Shown piece after piece: positions 40,327 through 49,219 of a DNA stretch of 64,000 bases. Location: contig NZ_FPIP01000008.1 in the NCBI RefSeq assembly GCF_900119075.1, positions 96,601 through 160,600 on the forward strand, given 5' to 3'. The first letter of the stretch is position 1. Each line of letters opens with the position of its first letter. The notes below the pieces were generated by a model, which had not been told where the DNA came from, made no database searches, and worked only from the letters and a program-made list of their open reading frames with translations. The DNA is from Ruminococcus flavefaciens (lineage in GTDB: Bacteria > Bacillota > Clostridia > Oscillospirales > Ruminococcaceae). The position numbers and the translations under genes were made by a program.

Positions 40327-42243
40327 ATGGATATAAAATACCTGAGACTCCTTGCCAAGGAGTACCCGACTATAGAAAGCGCCGCAAGTGAGATAATCAA
40401 TCTTTCGGCTATACGAAGCCTTCCGAAGGGCACGGAATACTTTTTCAGCGACATTCACGGTGAATATGAAGCCTTCCTGCATATGCTGAGAAGCGCTTCG
40501 GGCATGATAAAAATAAAGACTGACCTTGTTCTCGGCAAGACCGTTTCCGCTGCTGACCGCGAAAAGCTGGCGGAGCTCATATACTATCCCGAAAAGGAGA
40601 TAGCAAGGCTCACAAACAGCGGCGAGCTGTCCGACGAGTGGAAACGGCTTACCATATACCGCCTGATACTGGTGTGCGAGACCGTTTCTGCAAAGTACAC
40701 ACGCTCCCGTATCCGCAAGCGTATCCCCGAGGATATGGTGTACATACTTGACGAGCTGCTCAACGTCACCGACGACGTCAACAAGGACTACTACTACGAT
40801 GAGATAATCAGCGCAATAATCAGCACAGGCATTGCCGAGACCTTTATTATCTCACTGTGCAGGCTCATACAGTCGGTCTGCATAGACAGGCTCCATATAA
40901 TAGGAGATATCTTCGACAGAGGTCCCCGTGCAGACGTTATTCTGGACGAGCTGATGAAAATGCACGACGTTGATATACAGTGGGGCAACCACGATATCTC
41001 ATGGATGGGAGCTGCCGCAGGAAATGACGCTCTAATTGCAAATGTTATCCGCATTGCCATGAGATACAACAATTTCGACGTCCTTGAGGACGGCTACGGA
41101 CTCAATCTCCGCGCACTTGCTGTATTTGCGGCAGAGACCTATGAAAACGACGATTGCAGGCTCTATATGCCTAATGCCCTCGACGACAATATCTACGATC
41201 CAGTTGATCTGAAGCTTGCTGCAAAAATGCACAAGGCTATCACTGTCATACAGATGAAATTAGAGGGACAGCTCATTGCAAAGCACCCCGAGTGGGAGAT
41301 GACAGACCGCGACCTTTTCGGCAGGACGGATTTTGTAAAGGGGACTGTGACCATAGACGGCAGGGAGCATGAGCTTCTTGACAAGAGCTTCCCTACAGTT
41401 GATCCTGAGTCGCCGCTGAATCTTTCCGAGGGCGAGGCGGAGCTTATGAAGGTGCTTAATGCCACATTCCGACACAGCGAGAAGCTTCAGCGGCATATCC
41501 GCTTCATATATGCAAAGGGTGCTATGTACAAGACCTGCAATAATAATCTCCTTTTCCACGGCTGTATACCTATGGACGAAAACGGCGAGCTGCAAAGCGT
41601 GAATATCCGCGGTCAGAAGTATTCGGGAAAAGCGCTTCTCGACAAGCTGGGAGAGCTGGTGAATCAGGCATATTTCAGCAGCGGCGAGGAGAAGGAATAC
41701 GCCAACGATTTCATGTGGTATCTCTGGTGCGGACCTAAGTCGCCCCTTTACGGCAAGGATAAAATGGCGTTTTACGAGAGGGGGCTTCTTGCGGACAAGT
41801 CTCTCCACACCGAGAATTACAACGCTTACTATACATTCTCGGAAAGAGCCGAGGTCTGTATGTCGCTTCTTGATATGTTCGGGCTGGATTCCGAAAAGGG
41901 ACACATCATCAACGGTCATGTTCCTGTCAAGATAAAGAACGGCGAGAGCCCCGTAAAGGCTGAGGGAAAGCTTTTCGTCATTGACGGCGGTATATCCAAG
42001 GCGTACCAGTCAACTACGGGGATCGCTGGATATACGCTGATATACGATTCACACAGTCTCAATCTTGCCGAGCATAAGCCTTTTGTGGCAGGGGAGAGCG
42101 GAAATACTCCGACTATCCGTCTTGTGGAAAAGCTGGAGCACCGTGCGAATATTTCCGACACCGATAAGGGCGAGGAGATATTGGATAAGATAAGCGACCT
42201 GCGGCAGCTTCTTGAAGCCTACAAGGCAGGTGCTATAAAATAA
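40327..42243 (+). CDS. fbp: Fructose-1,6-bisphosphatase, class III
   Basis: 638 residues, the usual length of the Firmicutes class III enzyme, which hydrolyses fructose 1,6-bisphosphate to fructose 6-phosphate in gluconeogenesis. It belongs to the metallophosphatase fold: metal-binding motifs FFSDIHGEYEAF, GDIFDRGPRADVI and QWGNHDISWMG, and later NGHVPVKIKNGE, are intact. Cytoplasmic. Start at ATG 40327 with GGAG upstream; ends at a terminator. Own promoter with a palindrome next to the -10. Confidence 0.95.
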   Translation: MDIKYLRLLAKEYPTIESAASEIINLSAIRSLPKGTEYFFSDIHGEYEAFLHMLRSASGMIKIKTDLVLGKTVSAADREKLAELIYYPEKEIARLTNSGELSDEWKRLTIYRLILVCETVSAKYTRSRIRKRIPEDMVYILDELLNVTDDVNKDYYYDEIISAIISTGIAETFIISLCRLIQSVCIDRLHIIGDIFDRGPRADVILDELMKMHDVDIQWGNHDISWMGAAAGNDALIANVIRIAMRYNNFDVLEDGYGLNLRALAVFAAETYENDDCRLYMPNALDDNIYDPVDLKLAAKMHKAITVIQMKLEGQLIAKHPEWEMTDRDLFGRTDFVKGTVTIDGREHELLDKSFPTVDPESPLNLSEGEAELMKVLNATFRHSEKLQRHIRFIYAKGAMYKTCNNNLLFHGCIPMDENGELQSVNIRGQKYSGKALLDKLGELVNQAYFSSGEEKEYANDFMWYLWCGPKSPLYGKDKMAFYERGLLADKSLHTENYNAYYTFSERAEVCMSLLDMFGLDSEKGHIINGHVPVKIKNGESPVKAEGKLFVIDGGISKAYQSTTGIAGYTLIYDSHSLNLAEHKPFVAGESGNTPTIRLVEKLEHRANISDTDKGEEILDKISDLRQLLEAYKAGAIK

Positions 42244-42271
42244 AAAAGAAGGGGATACCCCTTCTTTTTTT
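42242..42271. terminator. Bidirectional Rho-independent terminator
   Basis: AAAAAAGAAGGGG, 3-base loop, CCCCTTCTTTTTTT between the convergent fbp and CotH genes. A and T runs on both sides suit both strands. Confidence 0.85.
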
Positions 42272-42335
42272 GCTTATAAGACAGAACAGCAAGCTGTCCT
42301 GTGTTTGTACTGCCCGTTACACTGAGCAGAACAGA

Positions 42336-44699
42336 TTATCTTCTGAATTTAAGAGCAAAGCCTAATCCGATTAAGAGAATGAGAGCCGACGCACCAAGCA
42401 TGATATATGCTGTGGTATTGTTTTCTTCGGGAGCACCGCTCATGGGTGAAAAGCTGCCCATATCAGGCCTTTCGCCGCCTCTTGACTTATTTTCATTTTG
42501 GGGAGCGGAACTGCTGTTTTCATCAGCATTCGGAGCAGGCTTTTCCACGTTTTCAGTGCCTTTTTCAGCTTCTGTGACCTTTTCCGTCTCGGAGCTGTCT
42601 GCGTCCTCATCACTTGTTTTTTCGGTATCTCCGAAAGACGGAGCGCCGTCGGGCATATTATTCGGATCAAAGTCACCGGGCATTTCGCCGTCAAAGCCCT
42701 GTGGGGGCTGACCTCCGAAATCAGGCATATTGCTGGGATCAAAGTCGTCAGGCATATCGCCGCCGAAGCCCTGTGGTGGCTGTCCGCCGAAGTCGGGCTT
42801 CTCGCCGCTTCCGCGCTGAGGTTTGCCGCTGCGGCTTGAACTGTCCTCGTTTGCAAGCGGCTGGATATTGCTCAGCATCTTTACGGAGAAAGATGAAGCA
42901 TTTGAAGTCTGTACTATCTCGGAATTATCAGTTTTCTTTGAAGTATCAGATGTATCTGCCTTTTTTGAGCTGTTATTTCTGTCGAAAACGCCCTTCTGAC
43001 CTCTGCCGAATCCGCCTTTTCCGCCGCCCATGGAGCCCATATCAGAGGTGTTCAGACCGTCTGTGTCAATGAGTGCGGAGCTGTCCTCTTTCTGTCCCTC
43101 TGTAGTAGACGGGATAGTGCCGTCGAGCTGTCCGCTGACGCTCTCTGCGCGGAGAGTGCAGAACTTGCTGATAGCTTCAACGCCTGTTTTGAACTCGTCG
43201 CAGGTGCAGAATTTTGTGGGATCTTTTTCAACGTATTTGTCGATAAGCTCTGCGGTATCTGCCACAAGCTTTTCAAAATCCACGCTGTCAAGGAACTCGT
43301 TGAAAAGCTGATGATACTGCTCGGTGTATTCCTCATTATCGAATATCCAAGCGATCATAGGTCTGTCGCTCATGCCGTTTGAAACAGGAGTATCAATAGG
43401 CGAATTAACGGAAGATGATGCGTTTCCGCCCATGAATGAGCCGTAAGCAAGGTTGTAGTCCCACGGTATCATTGAGAGCTGACCGTCTTCCTCGTAGAGG
43501 TAGTAGTTGTGTATCATCTGACCTGTGTAGCTGTCTCCGTTTACAAGGAAATCATGGACTACAAAGTAGCGGATTACTTCCTCGATATCAACGGTGTTTT
43601 CAAGGTCTGACTGCTCCGAAAGAGCTTTCAGTGAGCTGATAAGGCGCTTTTTATCTGCCTTATCGACAGCAGTTTTTGCGTTATTGAAGATGTTGGAATA
43701 GCTGTCGATATCGTCATCGGTATATTTAAGCTTTACATCGTCGCTTCCCATACCGAAGCCGCCGCCGAATCCGCCTTTTCCGTTCATGTCAGGCATCTGA
43801 CCGCCGCCGAAGTCGGGCTTTTCGCCGTTCTCGCCGAACATCTTTGAGGGATCGAAATCACCGAAGTCCTCGGGCATATTTTCGGGATCAAAATCCGTCA
43901 TATCGCCGTCAAAATCAGGCATTTCACCGCCGAAGTCAGGCATTCCGCCTCCGAAATCGGGAGGAGTGAACTGCTTGTTGTTGTCATTTGTTTTTTCAGA
44001 GCTTTCTGTATCTTCTCCGCTCTCTTTATCCATAAAATTCCCCATACTAAAGTCCTTGCCGTTGCCGCGTCCGCCGCCGAAGCTCATAGCGTCGGGCTTG
44101 TAAAGGTCGCCGTAATTGCTGCCGTAGTTTCTTTCAAGGAAAGATTCCTCGATAGCTTCAACAGCAAGATACAGTCCCCAGTCCTCGCCGTTCACCGTGA
44201 TATAGGCATAGCTGCAAAGGGGAGCGTCCACGCCGAAATCATACATCAGCGTATACGCAAGGTAGTCCTTCATGTAGGTGTTATCCTGAATGATATTGTT
44301 CAGGCACAGCTTGTCAAGACCGTGATAGGTCTTGCCGTTTTCGTACTGGTCGAACTCTATCTTGAAGCTGTAACGGCTGCTGTCCATATTCTTTACGGAG
44401 CTGAGGGAAGTATTGCCCTTTGCTCTGATACCGACATTTTTCACAGCTTCGCCGTCGATAACAAGGTTGCAGGCGGAGTATTCCTCGCTCTCACAGCCCT
44501 CTATGAAGCCCTCCCAGTTGTTCATGACTATGTCAATGGTATGCACCTTTGAGCGGTCGAACAGGCGGTCCTCATAGCCTATGGCATGAGCCGTCGTTTT
44601 TATGCCCAGCGTCTGGCTATTGCAGAAGATAAAGGCTATAACAAGAGTAATGGCAGTGATAATAATGCATATCCTGTCTATTTTTTTATGTGCTGACAT
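42336..44699 (-). CDS. Membrane-anchored CotH-domain protein with low-complexity repeats
   Basis: 787 residues from ATG 44699 (a TTG one codon earlier is less likely). N-terminal membrane segment (about 8-28), CotH domain in the first part (IRAKGNTSLSSVKN, YHGLDKLCLNNIIQD and the active-site-like IPWDYNLAYGSFMGG), interrupted by a long disordered insert of MPDFGG/DFDPENMP-type repeats (about 205-310), a second repeat region near the C-terminus (FGGQPPQGFGGDMPDDFDP), and a final membrane helix (NTTAYIMLGASALILLIG). CotH is an atypical kinase fold. Last gene of the VTC-DUF4956-CotH operon, a recurring combination that links the kinase to polyphosphate-type chemistry. Confidence 0.85.
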   Translation of the reverse strand: MSAHKKIDRICIIITAITLVIAFIFCNSQTLGIKTTAHAIGYEDRLFDRSKVHTIDIVMNNWEGFIEGCESEEYSACNLVIDGEAVKNVGIRAKGNTSLSSVKNMDSSRYSFKIEFDQYENGKTYHGLDKLCLNNIIQDNTYMKDYLAYTLMYDFGVDAPLCSYAYITVNGEDWGLYLAVEAIEESFLERNYGSNYGDLYKPDAMSFGGGRGNGKDFSMGNFMDKESGEDTESSEKTNDNNKQFTPPDFGGGMPDFGGEMPDFDGDMTDFDPENMPEDFGDFDPSKMFGENGEKPDFGGGQMPDMNGKGGFGGGFGMGSDDVKLKYTDDDIDSYSNIFNNAKTAVDKADKKRLISSLKALSEQSDLENTVDIEEVIRYFVVHDFLVNGDSYTGQMIHNYYLYEEDGQLSMIPWDYNLAYGSFMGGNASSSVNSPIDTPVSNGMSDRPMIAWIFDNEEYTEQYHQLFNEFLDSVDFEKLVADTAELIDKYVEKDPTKFCTCDEFKTGVEAISKFCTLRAESVSGQLDGTIPSTTEGQKEDSSALIDTDGLNTSDMGSMGGGKGGFGRGQKGVFDRNNSSKKADTSDTSKKTDNSEIVQTSNASSFSVKMLSNIQPLANEDSSSRSGKPQRGSGEKPDFGGQPPQGFGGDMPDDFDPSNMPDFGGQPPQGFDGEMPGDFDPNNMPDGAPSFGDTEKTSDEDADSSETEKVTEAEKGTENVEKPAPNADENSSSAPQNENKSRGGERPDMGSFSPMSGAPEENNTTAYIMLGASALILLIGLGFALKFRR

Positions 44700-44711
44700 C
44701 AAATCACACCC

Positions 44712-45383
44712 TTATCCCATGTAGTCGCCGTTGTAGCTTACAAGAACAGCACTGCTGACACCCTCCATATCTGCAAGGGTATTGACGAAATCAGTGTTGT
44801 CGTCCTTGAGGCGTATCTCCATATTAAGCTCAACGGAGCCCTTCTGAGCGGTCTTGCTCTTGACTACGCATCTTTCGGTCTTGCCGTCAAGGAAAGCCTT
44901 AGCCTTTGTCTCGCTGTCGTGACCGTCACAGCGTACAACTACGATGTATGGGTTCTTGCTTGCCTTGCGGTTTACGAAAACCAGCAGGATAACGCCGATG
45001 ATAACGCTGCCGATAACTGCAAGAGGTATCATGCCTGCCGCAAGAACGATACCGACTGCGATAGACCAGAACAGGAATGCGATATCAAGAGGTTCCTTTA
45101 TGGCTGTACGGAAACGTACGATAGAAAGTGCGCCCACCATACCGAGCGAAAGAACGACATTGCTTGTAACTGCGAGGATAACTACTGTGGTTATCATTGT
45201 AAGTGCAACGAGTGTAGTGCCGAAGCTTGCGGAGTACATAACTCCCGAATAGGTCTTTTTGTAAACGAGGAAGATGAACATTCCCAGACCGAATGCAAGA
45301 AGCAGGGCTACTGCCATATCAAGAATGCTGACGCTGGTCACATTCTCTATAAAATTAGACTTGAAAATATCACTGAAACTCAT
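44712..45383 (-). CDS. DUF4956 family membrane protein
   Basis: 223 residues with about four hydrophobic segments (LLLAFGLGMFIFLVY, TLVALTMITTVVILAV, LAAGMIPLAVIGSVIIG among them) and a soluble C-terminal domain of about 85 residues (VVVRCDGHDSETKAKAFLDG onward) of ferredoxin-like pattern. The motif GALSIVRFRTAIKEPLDIAF is typical of DUF4956. Function unknown, but it usually accompanies VTC polyphosphate polymerase and CotH genes, as here. It follows the polymerase gene by 15 bases. Confidence 0.85.
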   Translation of the reverse strand: MSFSDIFKSNFIENVTSVSILDMAVALLLAFGLGMFIFLVYKKTYSGVMYSASFGTTLVALTMITTVVILAVTSNVVLSLGMVGALSIVRFRTAIKEPLDIAFLFWSIAVGIVLAAGMIPLAVIGSVIIGVILLVFVNRKASKNPYIVVVRCDGHDSETKAKAFLDGKTERCVVKSKTAQKGSVELNMEIRLKDDNTDFVNTLADMEGVSSAVLVSYNGDYMG

Positions 45384-45398
45384 ACTAAAAACTCCTTT

Positions 45399-46067
45399 TT
45401 ATCCGTAGATTCTACAGGCTGCATATTTTGAAAAAGCTCCCTCACGCCTGTCTGAGAGGGAAACTGCGTCCCTGATTATATCGGGGAGAAAACCGTCCCA
45501 CTTGACTTCCAGTATGATAGAATCCGAAACGGGGACTGTCACACAGTCGGGGCTGAGAAAATCCGTACACCGCAGACCGCTCCGCACATTGTAATCGAGT
45601 GTCACGCGGACGTTTCCTGCGGGATAGATGAATGGCTCTCTTGTGTAGTCCGCTATAGTTTTGGGAGCTATCCCCTCAGTTGTCATCTTGGTGTATAATT
45701 CCCGTATAAGGGGATACTGCGAATCTATCATCCATTTAGTATCACCGTCAACTATGCTCTGAGCCTGCTGTGCTGTCAGCGGTGCGCTCTGCTTGTTGCC
45801 GAGGTGGTCTATCTTGCTTTTCTTTTCAAGATGAATGACAGAGGTATCGCCGTTGTAGTATCTGATACGGAACTTTTCACGGCGGTTCATGCCGTTTATC
45901 TTTTCCATGAGCGCCTTGTCTGCAAGATTATCGAAGTAGAGACTGCGGATAAAGTATTTTCCGTCTATGGCGTGGGGATCATGATATGCTACAGCGCTGA
46001 GTCTGTGGCGTATCGTTATCATGTCGGAGTAGTTTATCTCATGCTTTATTTCATGTCTGAGATCCAT
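45399..46067 (-). CDS. VTC-domain polyphosphate polymerase
   Basis: 222 residues from ATG 46067 (AGAGGTG upstream). The VTC tunnel-fold hallmarks are present: RHEIKHEINYSD at the N-terminus, YFIRSLYFDN, KFRIRYYNGD, IHLEKKSKID, and the C-terminal VTLDYNVRSGLR and ILEVKWDGFLPDII. Basic residues in these strands bind the polyphosphate chain and ATP in the yeast Vtc4 enzyme. It is the first gene of the operon and has no membrane helix, so DUF4956 may provide the membrane site. Confidence 0.88.
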   Translation of the reverse strand: MDLRHEIKHEINYSDMITIRHRLSAVAYHDPHAIDGKYFIRSLYFDNLADKALMEKINGMNRREKFRIRYYNGDTSVIHLEKKSKIDHLGNKQSAPLTAQQAQSIVDGDTKWMIDSQYPLIRELYTKMTTEGIAPKTIADYTREPFIYPAGNVRVTLDYNVRSGLRCTDFLSPDCVTVPVSDSIILEVKWDGFLPDIIRDAVSLSDRREGAFSKYAACRIYG

Positions 46068-46150
46068 AGTTTCACCTCTTTTCGTTGGTATAGGTGCGCA
46101 CACAGCAAAGAATGGGCGATTTAATCTGTGTGCGCTTATCCTATGCTTTA

Positions 46151-46224
46151 ATTATATCTGTGAACGCTGAATTGACACTGAAAAACAGCTGAAACAAAGT
46201 GAAAGTTGAGTGAAATAAATGAAA
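46151..46224 (-). promoter_or_regulatory. Phased TGAAA repeats and promoter of the VTC operon
   Basis: Five TGAAA copies start at 46179, 46190, 46200, 46211 and 46220 (spacings 11, 10, 11, 9). On the minus strand the first one (as TTTCA) sits over the -35 position of a TATAAT -10 (46156-46151) that leads to the polyphosphate polymerase gene. This looks like an OmpR-type activator site; the adjacent response regulator is the obvious candidate. Confidence 0.65.
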
Positions 46225-46241
46225 AAGCTTGTGTTTTCAGC

Positions 46242-46270
46242 TTGTATTCAGCTCTGTGTTGTATTATAAT
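46242..46270 (+). promoter_or_regulatory. Promoter of the two-component operon
   Basis: TTGTAT, 17 bases, TATAAT, 65 bases upstream of the response regulator start and next to the TGAAA repeats. Confidence 0.6.
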
Positions 46271-46335
46271 TAATGTAGGGAACGCCGCCTCGGCGTTACG
46301 TGCGTATATATTATGTGAAGAAAGGGGAATCACAT

Positions 46336-47013
46336 ATGAAGATACTCATTATAGAAGACGAAAAGGTGCTTGCTGATTCGCTGAAGCTTATGCTTGAGTC
46401 AAAGGGCTTTGAAGCAGAGGCTGTTTACGACGGCGAAAGCGGCGAACAGTATGCAATGCTGAATATTTACGACCTGATAATCCTTGATATCATGCTTCCG
46501 AAAAAGAACGGCTATGAGGTGGCAAAGGCTGTCCGCGCAAAGCGCAATGCCACGCCTATTTTAATGCTGACGGCGAAATCAGACGTTGATGACAAGGTTC
46601 AGGGGCTTGACGCAGGTGCGGACTACTACCTCACAAAGCCCTTTGACGCAAGGGAGCTTCTCGCCTGCGTTAATGCGCTTCTCCGCAGACAGGGCTCGCA
46701 GGTGAACGAGCTTGCTTTCGGCAACACACGCCTTGATATGGAGTCGGCTTCGCTGATATGCGGCGAAAACAGCGTGAGGCTCTCGGCAAGGGAGTTTGAA
46801 GTCATGCGGCTGCTTATGGTATCGGGAGAAAAACACACCTCCAAGGAGACCTTGCTCACAAAGGTGTGGGGATATGATTCAGATGCGGTGGAGAACCACG
46901 TTGAGGCATATGTGAGCTTCCTGCGGAAAAAGCTCATAAGTATCGGCTCGGATGTCCGTATCGAAGCCATGCGTCGGCTGGGCTATCATCTGGAGTGTGA
47001 TGAAAAATGCTGA
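46336..47013 (+). CDS. OmpR-family response regulator
   Basis: 225 residues from ATG 46336 (AAAGGGG, spacing 8). The receiver domain contains IIEDEK, the phosphoacceptor Asp in LIILDIMLPKKNGYEVA, and TKPFDARELL. The winged helix (about 128-225) includes LSAREFEVMRLLM and AVENHVEAYVSFLRKKL. It overlaps the kinase gene by 7 bases. It is divergent from the VTC-DUF4956-CotH operon with phased repeats in between, so that operon is the likely target. Confidence 0.94.
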   Translation: MKILIIEDEKVLADSLKLMLESKGFEAEAVYDGESGEQYAMLNIYDLIILDIMLPKKNGYEVAKAVRAKRNATPILMLTAKSDVDDKVQGLDAGADYYLTKPFDARELLACVNALLRRQGSQVNELAFGNTRLDMESASLICGENSVRLSAREFEVMRLLMVSGEKHTSKETLLTKVWGYDSDAVENHVEAYVSFLRKKLISIGSDVRIEAMRRLGYHLECDEKC

Positions 47014-48221
47014 AGCGGCTGAGGATAAAATTCATTGCGGTCATAATGAGCATAGTAACCGTTCTGTTTGTCGTGATATTCGGACTTGTACTGCACTTTA
47101 CAATGCAGAGTATGGAACGCGAGAGCGTACAGATGATGAGAACTATGTCGTTCCGTCCGCCTTCGGACGGAGCGCCTATGCATAAGCCCGACAAAAAGCC
47201 CGATAATATAAGGCTGCCGTTTTTTACGGTGGATATCACCCGTGACGGCGAGATAACTGCTTACGGCGGAGAGTATTTCGACCTTACGGATAAGGAAATG
47301 CTTGAGAAGCTTGTTGATACCGTCAATGAAAGAAAAAAGGAAACGGGCATATTGCATGAATATGGTCTGAGATACCTGAAAAAGGACATGGGACGCATAA
47401 AAGCAATAGTTTTTGCGGATATTTCCAGCGAAAAAGCCATGATAAAGGGACTTATCACCAACATGGTCGTGATAGGTCTGATAGGATATGCGGTGTTCTT
47501 CCTCATAAGCCTGCTGCTGGCAAAATGGGTGACAAAGCCTGTTGAAAAGACATGGAACGAGCAGAAACAGTTCATTGCGGACGCTTCCCACGAACTGAAA
47601 ACTCCGCTGACTGTCATAATGACAAATGCGGAGATGATGAGCGATAAGAGCTACTCGGAAAGCGCCAGGGACGGCTTTACAAAAAATATCCTCTCGACTT
47701 CAAAGCGTATGAGAGGACTGGTGGAGAGCCTGCTTGAGCTTGCAAGGCTTGACAATAACAGGGCTCAGATAAAGCTTGCCGAGGTCGACCTCAGCAAGCT
47801 GGTAAACGATAGTATACTGCCGTTTGAGCCGCTTTTTTATGAGAATGGTTTCGAACTGTCATCGGATATCGACAATGATGTCAAGGTCAGCGCCGACAAG
47901 GACAAGCTGAGACAGGTGGTGAATATCCTGCTTGACAATGCGCTGAAGTACTCAGATCCTGCCGACAAAGTCACCGTGGAGCTGAAACAACGCGGTTCTG
48001 AGTGTATCCTGTCGGTATCAGGTCTCGGAACTCCGCTTACAAAGGAAGAATGCGAGGATATATTCAAGCGCTTCTACCGCGTGGATCAGGCAAGAAACGA
48101 CGGACAGAGCTACGGTCTCGGACTGTCTATCGCTGACAGCATTATCAAGGAGCATAACGGAAAGATATGGGCTGAGAGCGAGAACGGATACAATATCTTC
48201 TATGTTTCTCTGCCTGTTTAA
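47007..48221 (+). CDS. Sensor histidine kinase
   Basis: 404 residues. An N-terminal membrane helix (about 8-30), an outer loop of about 120 residues (including MRTMSFRPPSDGAPMHKPDK), a second helix (about 155-177: MVVIGLIGYAVFFLISLLLA), then a HisKA domain with the phosphoacceptor in FIADASHELKTPLTVIM and a HATPase_c domain (VNILLDNALKYSD, then GLGLSIADSIIKEH). It partners the response regulator at 46336. Ligand unknown. Confidence 0.93.
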   Translation: MLKRLRIKFIAVIMSIVTVLFVVIFGLVLHFTMQSMERESVQMMRTMSFRPPSDGAPMHKPDKKPDNIRLPFFTVDITRDGEITAYGGEYFDLTDKEMLEKLVDTVNERKKETGILHEYGLRYLKKDMGRIKAIVFADISSEKAMIKGLITNMVVIGLIGYAVFFLISLLLAKWVTKPVEKTWNEQKQFIADASHELKTPLTVIMTNAEMMSDKSYSESARDGFTKNILSTSKRMRGLVESLLELARLDNNRAQIKLAEVDLSKLVNDSILPFEPLFYENGFELSSDIDNDVKVSADKDKLRQVVNILLDNALKYSDPADKVTVELKQRGSECILSVSGLGTPLTKEECEDIFKRFYRVDQARNDGQSYGLGLSIADSIIKEHNGKIWAESENGYNIFYVSLPV

Positions 48222-48320
48222 CTGTAATGTGGCAAATGCCAAGAGCATCTATGAGGTCGTGCAATAGAAGAGGCTTACACAGACAACGATTCTGCAAAGC
48301 TCAGAAAGCTCTGCTCATAT

Positions 48321-48368
48321 AACAAAAAATGCCTGCACTGGTTATACGGTGCAGGTTCTTTTTTGTTA
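48321..48368 (+). terminator. Rho-independent terminator
   Basis: CCTGCAC (48332-48338) / GTGCAGG (48349-48355) with flanking A and T runs. It lies about 100 bases past the kinase gene. Confidence 0.65.
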
Positions 48369-48435
48369 TTTAGCATTCATAGCATAAGCGGCTATGAATG
48401 CTTTTTACGCTGCGTTGTGTGAAAGAGCAAAGCCG

Positions 48436-48867
48436 TCAGCTTTTTTGTGCTCTTTCCAGCGCCTTTATAACGTTTTTGTGAGCAGGGAAACGCTTGTTCC
48501 TCGGGTAGTCTTTTTTGTATTGTTCAAGGACCGCTTCAGCATCCTTAGCCGAAAGCATTTCCGCCAGCTCCGGTGTCAGACTGTGCACTGCATTCATGGG
48601 CATGACAGCACTCGAAGGCTGCTCCTCATTGCAGGGGGCACGGTAGATAAGCTCCAGCACACTGCGTATTTCCTCAGAGGAAGGCTTTTCCTCAGCAAAG
48701 GCTTTCAGCAGCTTTTCAAGCTCCTCGTAAAAACGTTCATGACAGGGATCGTCGGCGAGTTTCTTTCCCATTCCGAAAAGCCCGTCCCACGCTTTTCTGT
48801 CACTTTCAAGCCTTGTTACCTGCGCAGTGTACTCCTCATAGACAGCGCGAACTTCGTCAAGTATCAC
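48436..48867 (-). CDS. Conserved hypothetical cytoplasmic protein
   Basis: 143 residues from a GTG start that almost abuts the stop of the upstream gene (translational coupling). Mostly charged helices (EEYTAQVTRLESDRKAWDGL, ERFYEELEKLLKAFAEEKPS); no membrane segment or known motif. The pairing with the small membrane protein at 48870 suggests a joint role; none can be named. Confidence 0.6.
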   Translation of the reverse strand: MILDEVRAVYEEYTAQVTRLESDRKAWDGLFGMGKKLADDPCHERFYEELEKLLKAFAEEKPSSEEIRSVLELIYRAPCNEEQPSSAVMPMNAVHSLTPELAEMLSAKDAEAVLEQYKKDYPRNKRFPAHKNVIKALERAQKS

Positions 48868-48869
48868 TT

Positions 48870-49148
48870 TTACTTGTTTTTGAAGTCATCATCATCAAAG
48901 CTGCCTTTTCTGATGTGAGATGCGGTAAAATCGCAGTAAAAACGGTAAATGGAATAGCCTGCGATCGCCAGAGCAGCTAAAATGAATAACGCACTGAATG
49001 TCCATGCTGTAGCCATGTCCATGGTAGTATCCTTGTTGGTCATCAGCTTTATGGCGAGATAACCGAAGTATACTGCAACTACTACGCGGAGCACGGCTGA
49101 TATCTTTGCCTTCTGACGTTTAACTGCATTGAGTTTTGATGTGTTCAT
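48870..49148 (-). CDS. Small two-helix membrane protein
   Basis: 92 residues with a basic N-terminus (NAVKRQKAKIS) and two membrane helices (about 19-36 and 47-69), then a charged cytoplasmic tail ending in DDDDFKNK. No family recognised. The ribosome-binding site is AAAGGGAG. Two-gene operon with 48436. Confidence 0.6.
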   Translation of the reverse strand: MNTSKLNAVKRQKAKISAVLRVVVAVYFGYLAIKLMTNKDTTMDMATAWTFSALFILAALAIAGYSIYRFYCDFTASHIRKGSFDDDDFKNK

Positions 49149-49177
49149 GATTTTCTCCCTTTCTGTTTTATAAACTT

Positions 49178-49205
49178 CGGCTCGGGAGCGCTTTGCCCCG
49201 AGCCG
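49178..49205 (-). terminator. Terminator-like hairpin
   Basis: CGGCTCGGG / CCCGAGCCG following the permease gene. The T run on the minus strand is weak. Confidence 0.5.
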
Positions 49206-49219
49206 TATATGGTATCAGT

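Noticed and set aside
42336..44699. Collagen-like or silk-like structural protein, from its Gly/Pro/Asp repeats
   Set aside because: The repeats are irregular inserts within and after a recognisable CotH domain, flanked by membrane helices, so they are better read as disordered linkers.
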